A stretch of 64,000 bases of DNA from Clostridium bornimense (lineage in GTDB: Bacteria; Bacillota; Clostridia; Clostridiales; Clostridiaceae), in assembly GCF_000577895.1 (NCBI RefSeq), contig NZ_HG917868.1:1116001-1180000 (forward strand), given 5' to 3'. This document shows positions 18,318 through 25,850 of the stretch, one piece after another. The notes below the pieces were generated by a model, which had not been told where the DNA came from, searched no databases, and was given only the letters and a program-made list of their open reading frames with translations. Made by a program: the position numbers and the translations under genes. How positions within the stretch are numbered: the stretch's first letter is position 1; every line of letters starts with the position of its first letter.

Positions 18318-19184
18318 ATGGATGGAATTGCATTAGTATTATCAGGAGGGGGAGGAAAGGGATCTTATCAAATAGGTGTTTGGAAGGCTTTAAGGGAGTT
18401 TGGGATAGATAAAAAAATAGGAGCAGTAGCAGGTACTTCAGTAGGTGCTTTAAATGCCGCGTTATTTTTGCAAGATAACATAGATATCGCTAAAGAAGTA
18501 TGGAGTAATATATCAAATGAAAAAATATTGAAGATAGATAAGATAGAAACTCTTAAAAAAATACTTTTAGAAACAGGAATAACGTCCTCTATGGTTAATA
18601 ATTACTTAATAACTAAAGGTAAAAATGGGATATTTTCAAGAGAGGGATTACTTGAAATAATGAAAGAATATGTGGATTTAGATATAGTATCACAATCGAA
18701 AATACAATGTTTTATTAGTTGTTGTGAGATACCTAAAAAGGTAGTGAAATACTTTAATATAAATAATAATAGTCAGGAAAGAATTAAGGATATTTTATTA
18801 GCATCATCAGCATTACCAGTTATATATGATAATGTTATTATAGACGATAAAAGATATATAGATGGTGGGATAGTGGATAATATACCAGTGAAGCCATTAT
18901 ATGATATAGGATATAAGACTATTATAGTTGTGCATTTGAGTCATAATAGTATAATTAGAGATACAGATTTTCCAGGAATAAATATGTTTCAAATAATACC
19001 TAGGAAGCCACAAGGCAATTTTATCAAGGGAACTTTAGATTTTGATAAGAAACATGCAGAAATAAGGATGAATCAAGGCTATGAAGATACTTATAGACTT
19101 ATACGACCTTTTTATGATATGGGACTTATTAAAGATAGAGTTTATAGATATGTATGTAAAAAGAGAGGACTAGGCTTGTTATAA
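18318..19184 (+). CDS. Patatin-like phospholipase
   Basis: A 288-aa soluble protein with the complete patatin catalytic set: the oxyanion loop GGGGKGSYQIG near residue 10, the nucleophile elbow G39-T-S41-V-G43, and the Asp-Gly partner Asp182-Gly183 in YIDGGIVDNIPV. Ser41-Asp182 would be the catalytic dyad for acyl-ester hydrolysis. No signal peptide, so it acts in the cytoplasm or on the inner membrane face. The ATG at 18318 was chosen over a TTG 45 nt upstream because GGAG lies 6 nt before it and the family starts just before the glycine loop. Lipid substrate unknown. Confidence 0.88.
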   Translation: MDGIALVLSGGGGKGSYQIGVWKALREFGIDKKIGAVAGTSVGALNAALFLQDNIDIAKEVWSNISNEKILKIDKIETLKKILLETGITSSMVNNYLITKGKNGIFSREGLLEIMKEYVDLDIVSQSKIQCFISCCEIPKKVVKYFNINNNSQERIKDILLASSALPVIYDNVIIDDKRYIDGGIVDNIPVKPLYDIGYKTIIVVHLSHNSIIRDTDFPGINMFQIIPRKPQGNFIKGTLDFDKKHAEIRMNQGYEDTYRLIRPFYDMGLIKDRVYRYVCKKRGLGLL

Positions 19185-19641
19185 AAAGGAGTTGTTGCAC
19201 GAAGAGTGCGGTGGCTTTTCCTAGTAAGTTTGAAGGGAACAAGTATCATGGCACAGGGCACAGGTATAGATGAAATTCTTGCAGAATTTCTGAAATTTTA
19301 TGTGTTAAGTTGAATGTTATAATTTTGACTATGTCTCTTGCTTAGATCAAATTTTCTATAAAAGTCGTTACAGAAAGCTCATGAAAGTTGCACTTTCATA
19401 AAGCTTAGGTTACGAATTATAATATAATTTCTGTATCTATAGTAAATATGAAAACACTGTGCTGTCCGCAGGACTATATTATTTTCCTATTAAAGGAAAA
19501 TTAACCCTAACTATTCACCATTCACTCTTATCTATTCACTAGCCTACATTACTTGTGCCCTGTGCCTTCTAACCTGTGCCATGATAAAATAGGCTATCGC
19601 ACACGAAGTTTCATTCGTTATTGCGATAGCTTTTTTTACTT
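19185..19641. repeat. Intergenic repeat element, copy B (about 450 bp)
   Basis: No gene was found. The segment opens with a GC-richer hairpin (GTTGCAC...GTGCGGTGGCTTTT, about 19192-19218) that can terminate the patatin gene. It then carries palindromic stretches (for example GAAATTCTTGCAGAATTTC near 19271), and ends with about 150 nt closely similar to copy A at 11810-11955. A segment near 19461 (GCTGTCCGCAGGACTA) resembles copy C at about 33850. It closes with a hairpin at 19593-19637. Confidence 0.65.
19593..19637. terminator. Bidirectional terminator of the TATCGC family
   Basis: Perfect stem GCTATCGC (19593-19600) / GCGATAGC (19623-19630) followed by seven T on the plus strand and TATTTTAT on the minus strand; the loop contains GAAGTTTCATTCG. 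It would end the NlpC/P60 transcript. Confidence 0.85.
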
Positions 19642-20721
19642 CTATAAAATTCTTCTTGCAAAACTATAATCGCTAGCGCTAGATAAATTTGAGTATTTTA
19701 CAAAATCTCCAGTTTGAGGTGCATGTATATACAAACCATTACCTACATAGATACCAACATGGTGAGTATTTCCTGGTGTACCAAAGAAGACTAAATCTCC
19801 AGGTTGCTCTTGGCCTTTTGGAACATAACTACCTAAAGTTTCTTGTGTATATGTAGGTGCTGGAGCATTTATACCTACCCTTCCAAATACATATTGAACA
19901 AATCCAGAGCAGTCAAAGGAGTTAGGGCCCTTAGCACCCCAAACGTAAGGCTTACCTAAATGGTTAGCAGCCTCAGATAGTACTGCCATTGCACCAGCAC
20001 TATTTGTATCCCCACCTCTTGAAGCTACTGTTGCAGATGCTATAGTGGCAGTACCTTGTCCTAGGTTAAGAGCTAATTCGTTGTTAGCATTATCAATATA
20101 AGCTAATTCTGTTGAATATTTAACTTTTAGTTCATTTGCTTCTGCTAATAATTTTTCTTGATTAGATTTTTCTTTTTCTGTGTCAGTTATTTGTGTAGCT
20201 AATTTTTTATTTAAAGAATTTAATTTTTTTATTTCTTTATTGTAAGTAGATTTTTCTTTTTCTAGTCTATTTTTATTATCTCTTATATTATCTATGATGT
20301 CTTTTTCATAAGTAGATACTTTTTCAATAGTAGCAGCTCTTTCAATAAGATCACCTAAGGTTTTTGATTTAGATAATATTTCTATGGTAGAATCATTACC
20401 ATTTTTATAAACAGCTCGTACCCTAGCTTTGAAATCGTCTTCATTTTCTTTAAGTATTGAATATACTTCATCTATTTCGGCTTGTTTTTTATTTATGGCT
20501 TCTGATTTTTCATTTATTGAAGCTTTTGTATTTTCTTGTTCAGATAGTAAGTTGCTTATTTTTTCATCTAATTTTTGTATATTAGAATTTGCTTCTTCAA
20601 CCTTACTTAATATTTCTTGATACTCACTTAACATTGGAGTTGCATTAACTGATTCCCCCATATCTTCCATAGCAATCAATAAAGCGGCTGCTATAATAAG
20701 CGATAGATATTTCCTTTTCAT
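19642..20721 (-). CDS. Secreted coiled-coil NlpC/P60 peptidoglycan hydrolase
   Basis: A 359-aa exported wall hydrolase. It has a signal peptide (about 1-27), a long Glu/Lys/Asn-rich coiled coil (about 35-200) like that of CwlO/PcsB proteins, a short linker and a C-terminal NlpC/P60 domain (about 235-359). The catalytic Cys271 sits in NSFDCSGFVQYV and the His in NTHHVGIYVGNG. NlpC/P60 enzymes cut gamma-D-Glu-diamino-acid bonds in stem peptides; the coiled coil in this architecture usually mediates regulation by the division or elongation machinery. GGGGGAG precedes the ATG. It is a single-gene unit. Confidence 0.9.
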   Translation of the reverse strand: MKRKYLSLIIAAALLIAMEDMGESVNATPMLSEYQEILSKVEEANSNIQKLDEKISNLLSEQENTKASINEKSEAINKKQAEIDEVYSILKENEDDFKARVRAVYKNGNDSTIEILSKSKTLGDLIERAATIEKVSTYEKDIIDNIRDNKNRLEKEKSTYNKEIKKLNSLNKKLATQITDTEKEKSNQEKLLAEANELKVKYSTELAYIDNANNELALNLGQGTATIASATVASRGGDTNSAGAMAVLSEAANHLGKPYVWGAKGPNSFDCSGFVQYVFGRVGINAPAPTYTQETLGSYVPKGQEQPGDLVFFGTPGNTHHVGIYVGNGLYIHAPQTGDFVKYSNLSSASDYSFARRIL

Positions 20722-21140
20722 TATTTATCTCCCCCAAAAATTAATTTTGATATCTTGAATATGAAATTTAAATATTTACAATTATATTCTTATAATTATT
20801 TGTGAAGAAATAATGAAGAGACAATTATACCTCTATTAACTTGTTGGTAATACTATATATTATAATTCTACATTTAATGTAGAATTATAATATAATATCT
20901 AACTATTTGAAGAAAAGGTATAAAATAAAAAAAGAATTATGTAATTAGAATACAATTTAATATAAATAATTTAAATAATATATAATAATAAAAATCGAAA
21001 CTTCCAATGAAAAAAATAAAAATTTTTTATAATCTTTTATGGTAAAGCATCTATAAAATAATTTAGCTGGGAGATACTACATTTATAGATAATTACTAAA
21101 ATAACATAAATGTTCAATAAGATTAGGAGGATGATGACAA
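20722..21140. other. 419-bp divergent intergenic region
   Basis: AT-rich spacer between the NlpC/P60 gene (minus) and the metallohydrolase gene (plus). Apart from the 18-bp perfect inverted repeat at 20856-20894, no gene or clear promoter was found. Confidence 0.45.
20856..20894. repeat. Perfect 18-bp inverted repeat with 3-nt loop
   Basis: TATATTATAATTCTACAT (20856-20873), loop TTA, and its exact complement (20877-20894). There is no T-run after it on either strand, so it is not an ordinary terminator. It lies between divergent genes, about 135 nt from the start of the hydrolase gene, and could be an operator or a leader hairpin. Confidence 0.7.
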
Positions 21141-22040
21141 TTGGATTATACAAAAGAGAAAAGTATAAAAAAGTATAAAAGAAATCTTACATTAAAGATT
21201 ATCTCTATTATTTTATTCTTAATTATAGGATGCTTTAGTACAATATTTACTGAAGATACAGCTCTAGGAGATACAAATAATGAATTAAAAGTGTATTTTT
21301 TAGATGTTGGGCAAGGAGATTCAATATATATAAGAGTAAATGATTATGATATTTTAATTGATGCTGGATCTAATAGTAATGTAGGGCACTTAATGGAGCA
21401 GTTAGAAAAAAAGAATATTGATGATTTTGAAATAGTTATAGCTACTCATCCTCATGAAGATCATATAGGGGGAATGACAGAGGTGTTTAGTAGATATGAT
21501 GTTAAGGAATTTTATATGCCACCAGTAGTACATACAACTCAAGCATTTGAATCAATGTTAAATGCTATAGTAAAAGAGGGGATTAAAGCTAAGCCAATAA
21601 AAGAAGGAACACACCTCGACTTAGGTTCTAATGCTACTATAGATGTATATTCTCCAATAGATAGTGTTTATGAAGATCTTAATGATTATTCAACAATAAT
21701 GAAATTAACCTTTGGTGATACAAAATTGATATTTACAGGAGATGCAGAATCATATGCTGAAAAAGAAGTGGTAGCTAAACATTCTGAGGATTTAAAAGGT
21801 GAAGTTTTAAAGTTTGCACATCATGGTTCAAGAACATCTTCTACTGATGAATTTATAAAAGCAGTATCTCCGAAGTATGGAATTATATGCTGTGGTGAAG
21901 ATAACAATTATGGTCATCCTCATAAAGAAACTGTAGATACAATTTCAAAGTATGATATAGATACCTATAGAACAGATAAACAAGGAGAAATAGAGGTAAC
22001 ATCTGATGGAAAAAATATATTTATAAAAACAGAAAAATAG
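21141..22040 (+). CDS. ComEC-like extracytoplasmic metallo-beta-lactamase-fold hydrolase
   Basis: A 299-aa protein with an N-terminal membrane anchor or signal (about 16-36) followed by a metallo-beta-lactamase fold. The start of the fold reads YFLDVGQGDSIYI, the metal motif is H103-P-H105-E-D107-H108, a later ligand is in FTGDAES, and the C-terminal AHHGSRTSS is typical of the ComEC/Rec2 hydrolase domain. Free-standing versions are exported and probably nucleic-acid directed, but no competence genes are adjacent. Start is TTG with TAGGAGG 10 nt upstream; the ATG triplets between them are in another frame. Confidence 0.85.
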   Translation: MDYTKEKSIKKYKRNLTLKIISIILFLIIGCFSTIFTEDTALGDTNNELKVYFLDVGQGDSIYIRVNDYDILIDAGSNSNVGHLMEQLEKKNIDDFEIVIATHPHEDHIGGMTEVFSRYDVKEFYMPPVVHTTQAFESMLNAIVKEGIKAKPIKEGTHLDLGSNATIDVYSPIDSVYEDLNDYSTIMKLTFGDTKLIFTGDAESYAEKEVVAKHSEDLKGEVLKFAHHGSRTSSTDEFIKAVSPKYGIICCGEDNNYGHPHKETVDTISKYDIDTYRTDKQGEIEVTSDGKNIFIKTEK

Positions 22041-22220
22041 TGAATCTTTTGAGATAATGATTAATTTTATAATGAACCCCAGTACTCTTAATTCTTAAAA
22101 ATTACAAATTTTGATTTTGATTTATATAAATATACAAATATTATTAAAAATCAAGTATAATAGTAAATGTAAATTTTTATTTTGTTTTATAAAAAATCGA
22201 AAAATCTAGGGAGAAGAGGA

Positions 22221-22610
22221 ATGAAGAGGAACAGAATTACATATCTTATGTGTATCATTGTAGTTATAATTTTAGGATTGGCATCAAGAACCTATGAAGA
22301 TATTTTGCCTGTATTTATTGGAAAATATATAGGAGATGTTTTGTGGGCTTTTATGATATATCTAATTATTGTTTTTTTATTTAAAAGGATATCAGTTATT
22401 AAGGTATCATTGATTTCATTACTTATTTGTTATGGAGTTGAATTTTTACAGCTATATCAAAGTGAATGGATAAATAATATTAGAGATACAGTTATAGGAT
22501 CACTTATATTAGGTCATGGATTTTTATATACAGATTTAATTTGCTATATAGTAGGGATAGTACTTGCCGTTATTTTTGAGATGTTATTTTTAGCATCAAG
22601 AGAATGTTAA
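22221..22610 (+). CDS. DUF2809 family membrane protein
   Basis: A 129-aa integral membrane protein with four hydrophobic helices. The arrangement LASRTYEDILPVFIGKYIGDVLWA ... FLQLYQSEWINNIRDT ... LGHGFLYTDLICYIVG matches the DUF2809 family, whose function is unknown. The ATG at 22221 was chosen because GGGAGAAGAGGA directly precedes it. It stands before the DUF5662-DUF503 gene pair but with a 95-nt gap, so co-transcription is uncertain. Confidence 0.75.
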   Translation: MKRNRITYLMCIIVVIILGLASRTYEDILPVFIGKYIGDVLWAFMIYLIIVFLFKRISVIKVSLISLLICYGVEFLQLYQSEWINNIRDTVIGSLILGHGFLYTDLICYIVGIVLAVIFEMLFLASREC

Positions 22611-22705
22611 AGTATATAGATAGTATAGTAGAGCACTATTATTAGGTACATTTTCCGAATTTTTAAAAGTAGATTAAAGGTAATATGAAGTGGAGATAAT
22701 AAGTG

Positions 22706-23245
22706 ATGGAAGATAAAGTGAAAAATTTTATAGGACACTTTAAGACAATAACTAATCATAAATTGTTAGTTATGAAATATTGTTTTAGGGTAGGTTTATA
22801 TAAACAAGGAATTTTACATGATTTATCAAAATATACATGGGTAGAATTTTCTACTGGTATAAAGTATTATAGAGGAACTGTAAGTCCTAATGGAATACAA
22901 AAGTTAGAAGAAGGTTACTCTATGGCATGGTTACATCATAAAGGTCGAAATAAACATCATTTTGAGTACTGGATAGATTATGGAGTAAGAGAAGAAGAAG
23001 GACTTAAAGGAATGAAGATGCCTGATAAATATGTAGTTGAGATGTTTATTGATAGGATGTGTGCATCTAAAAATTACTTAAAAGACCAATATACAAATAG
23101 TAGTCCATTAGAGTATTACAATGCTAGGAAAGAATATTATGTGATGAACGAAAGTTCTAGAGAATTATTAGAGTCGTTGCTTAATAAATTAGCTACAGAG
23201 GGAGAGGTTTGTACTTTAAAATATATAAAAGAAATTTTAAAATAA
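22706..23245 (+). CDS. DUF5662 family protein
   Basis: A 179-aa soluble protein with the conserved His-rich pattern of the DUF5662 family: GILHDLSKYTWVEF near residue 40 and WLHHKGRNKHHFEYWID near residue 77. The HD-like and HH motifs suggest a metal-binding helical fold, but no activity is established. The ATG at 22706 has GGAGA 9 nt upstream; a GTG just before it adds one residue. It is 10 nt from the next gene, so the two are probably co-translated. Confidence 0.75.
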   Translation: MEDKVKNFIGHFKTITNHKLLVMKYCFRVGLYKQGILHDLSKYTWVEFSTGIKYYRGTVSPNGIQKLEEGYSMAWLHHKGRNKHHFEYWIDYGVREEEGLKGMKMPDKYVVEMFIDRMCASKNYLKDQYTNSSPLEYYNARKEYYVMNESSRELLESLLNKLATEGEVCTLKYIKEILK

Positions 23246-23255
23246 AGGTGATACT

Positions 23256-23543
23256 ATGAGAGTGCTAATTATTAAGGTCTATTTAAGAGCTCAATGGGTA
23301 CATTCGTTAAAAGAAAAAAGAATGATTATTAAAAGTATTATTAGTCGGTTAAGAAATAAGTTTAATGTGTCTGTTTCTGAAATAGATTATCAAGATATTC
23401 ATAAAGAAATGGCAATAGGTATAGTTGCAATTTGTGGCACTGCTGCAATAGCAGACTCTACAATGGAGAGTATAATATCTTTTATTGAAGAAAATACTGA
23501 TGCTACAATAACAAATATAGAATGTGAAAAAGAAGTTTTTTAG
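23256..23543 (+). CDS. DUF503 (YlxP-like) protein
   Basis: A 95-aa protein whose sequence follows the DUF503 pattern: an N-terminal strand RVLIIKVYLRAQWVHSLKEK, then VSVSEIDYQD and an IGIVAICG strand. YlxP homologues sit in the nusA-infB region of other Firmicutes and have been tied to ribosome maturation, but this copy is elsewhere and beside DUF5662. AAAGGTGA precedes the ATG. A terminator follows. Confidence 0.8.
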   Translation: MRVLIIKVYLRAQWVHSLKEKRMIIKSIISRLRNKFNVSVSEIDYQDIHKEMAIGIVAICGTAAIADSTMESIISFIEENTDATITNIECEKEVF

Positions 23544-23547
23544 AATA

Positions 23548-23584
23548 AAGGCTATATTTTAATAAAATATTAAAATATAGCCTT
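23548..23584 (+). terminator. Terminator after the DUF503 gene
   Basis: Perfect 16-bp stem AAGGCTATATTTTAAT (23548-23563) with 23569-23584 and a 5-nt loop. The following sequence (AAAAAG) lacks a T-run on the plus strand, so it may be a weak terminator or processing hairpin. Confidence 0.6.
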
Positions 23585-23674
23585 AAAAAGTTATAAGGAA
23601 TATTTTATTCTATTTTAATATGTAAAATTAGTAATTTTAAAATCGGAAAATGTAGAAAAAAATCAAAATATGGG

Positions 23675-23704
23675 TTTACATGGAATGCAAATCTCCTTTA
23701 TAAT
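23675..23704 (+). promoter_or_regulatory. Promoter of the pectate lyase gene
   Basis: TTTACA (23675-23680), 18-bp spacer, TATAAT (23699-23704). Transcription would start about 18 nt before the ATG, just upstream of the AAAGGGGGA ribosome site. Confidence 0.7.
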
Positions 23705-23728
23705 GGAAATAGTAAAGGGGGATTATAA

Positions 23729-25738
23729 ATGAAAAATAAAAGAAATATTATAAGTATTATAATTATATCAATGATAATAGCATTATTACCATTGAAAAAT
23801 AGTGAAGTTTTAGCAGCTACAGATTATCCTATACAAGAAATGGAGATAACTACTTTAGATGGTTATAAATTAACCATTTCAGGGGATCAGGATGGTTCTT
23901 TATTGCAAGTAGCAAGTAGTACTGGGGAACAAAAGGAAAGGTGGAAATTCACATATGTTAATGGTGGATATTTTAAACTGGTAAATCAGGATTCTGGAAG
24001 ACTAGTTTCTACTGTATCATGGGGAGTTTCAGCTAATAGTAAATGTATAACTTTTGGTGATGCTAATAAGCAAGAACAGTGTTGGATAATAGAAGGGGTA
24101 GATAAAGATTCTTTAGGAAATTATATAACTTATAAAATAAAAAATTATAAAGATTCAAATATGGTTTTAACTAATAATGGAAAAGGAGAACAGGTTACAT
24201 TAACAAAATATACAGGTGCTAATAATCAAAAGTGGAGATTAGATAGTGCGGGACTAGAAGGTTTTGCAGGATATAGTAAAGATATGGACGGAAATGATAA
24301 AGCAGGAACTATTGGTGGAGTATTGGGAGAAACTGTTACAGTATCTACTTTAGATGAATTTCAAAAGTATTCCGAAGGTGATGATGTGAGAACAATTGTA
24401 ATCACTAAAGATATATCTAAAAGCTCATTAACAAAAGTTAAAGTAGGTAAAAATAAGACAATAATTGGTGCTTACGGAGTTTCTTTAACTAATTTATATT
24501 TTTATCTAGATCAGACTTGCAATTCTGGTAATTTAATAATGAAAAACTTACATATAAAGCATTCAGAAGAAATAAATGAAAATAATGATATTCCACTTTA
24601 TATAAGTGTAGGAACAAATTTTTGGATAGATCATTGTACTTTAGAAGGACATGACCTTACTGAAAATACGTCATTACATGCTAATGATGTTGATAAACTT
24701 ATGTATGTAGGTGTTAAAGCAGATTATGTTACAGTTTCTAATTCTAAGTTTACAGGTCATAAATATGGTTTAATCTTAGGTTATCCAGCAGATGATGAAT
24801 CTGCACAAGCAACTTATACAGGATATCCTAGAATGACAATATCAAATAACTTTTTTCAAGATGTTCAAACTAGAGCTCCAGGACTTATGAGATATGGATA
24901 TTTTCATAGTTATAATAACTATATAGAATCAGCAACATTAGGTTATACAGCTTGTACAAATGCCAATATATATTCTGAGAAAAATTACTTTAATAATTGT
25001 AACAGTAGTGGATTAGTTAATGACTATGGAACAGCATATTTTACTGATGAAGGAAGTTATCCAACAGTAACAGCATCTAAATCTAAGGCAACATCATGGA
25101 GACCTAAAAATAACTATACATATACAACTATGAAAACTAGTGAGCTTAGAGAATATGCTGAAAATTATGCTGGTGCACAAAGTTCTAAAAGTAAAATGAA
25201 CTATAGTACATATAAATCAGCAGGAGTTCAATCATCAAATTATGTAGTTACTTCTACAGCATCAAATAATACTGAAAATACAGCAAGTGGGTTAATTGAC
25301 GGTGGAATATATTATATAAAAAATGTTAATAGTAATAAATATTTAGATGTATATAATGGAATTGATGAAAATAATACTAATGTGCAACAACATCCAGGTA
25401 ATGGAGAAAAAGCTCAAAAGTTTAAAGTAGTATATGTAGGTGATGGATACTATAAATTAGTATCACAAGTAGGAACTGGAAAGAAAGTTCTTGATGTAAG
25501 TAAGAAAAGTAGCAAAAATGGTGCAAATATAGCTATTTATAAAGATAATTCTGGAGATAATCAAAAATTTCAACTTATTAGTTTAGGAAATAGTAGATAT
25601 ACTATAGCTACAAAGGTATCAAAAGGAAAATCTGTAGTTGAAGTAAAAGATGCAAGTACTGCAAAAAAGGCAAATGTACAACAATGGGAATATAATGGTC
25701 ATAAATGTCAACAATGGAAGTTTGAATTAGCTGAATAG
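23729..25738 (+). CDS. Secreted family PL1 pectate lyase flanked by two ricin-type lectin regions
   Basis: A 669-aa exported protein. Signal peptide about 1-30; N-terminal RICIN-like beta-trefoil (about 35-165, with NQKWRLD at its end); pectate lyase parallel beta-helix (about 170-495); Ser/Asn linker; C-terminal RICIN-like trefoil (about 525-669, with GDNQKFQL and CQQWKFE repeats). Lyase hallmarks: NFWIDHCTLEGHDL and R382-A-P-G-L-M-R388-Y-G-YFH, the region of the catalytic arginine, then YNNYI. The enzyme would cleave polygalacturonate by beta-elimination. No dockerin or wall anchor was found. It has its own promoter and terminator. Confidence 0.9.
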   Translation: MKNKRNIISIIIISMIIALLPLKNSEVLAATDYPIQEMEITTLDGYKLTISGDQDGSLLQVASSTGEQKERWKFTYVNGGYFKLVNQDSGRLVSTVSWGVSANSKCITFGDANKQEQCWIIEGVDKDSLGNYITYKIKNYKDSNMVLTNNGKGEQVTLTKYTGANNQKWRLDSAGLEGFAGYSKDMDGNDKAGTIGGVLGETVTVSTLDEFQKYSEGDDVRTIVITKDISKSSLTKVKVGKNKTIIGAYGVSLTNLYFYLDQTCNSGNLIMKNLHIKHSEEINENNDIPLYISVGTNFWIDHCTLEGHDLTENTSLHANDVDKLMYVGVKADYVTVSNSKFTGHKYGLILGYPADDESAQATYTGYPRMTISNNFFQDVQTRAPGLMRYGYFHSYNNYIESATLGYTACTNANIYSEKNYFNNCNSSGLVNDYGTAYFTDEGSYPTVTASKSKATSWRPKNNYTYTTMKTSELREYAENYAGAQSSKSKMNYSTYKSAGVQSSNYVVTSTASNNTENTASGLIDGGIYYIKNVNSNKYLDVYNGIDENNTNVQQHPGNGEKAQKFKVVYVGDGYYKLVSQVGTGKKVLDVSKKSSKNGANIAIYKDNSGDNQKFQLISLGNSRYTIATKVSKGKSVVEVKDASTAKKANVQQWEYNGHKCQQWKFELAE

Positions 25739-25749
25739 TGATTTTTATG

Positions 25750-25785
25750 AAAAAGCTGTCACGGTAAAAAGAGTGACAGCTTTTT
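25750..25785 (+). terminator. Terminator after the pectate lyase gene
   Basis: Perfect 13-bp stem AAAAAGCTGTCAC / GTGACAGCTTTTT with a 10-nt loop; the arm itself provides the T-run. Confidence 0.9.
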
Positions 25786-25850
25786 CTATATATTTGTTTT
25801 TTATATATGATGTATAATAGGATATAATATATTGAAAATGAGGAACAGCT

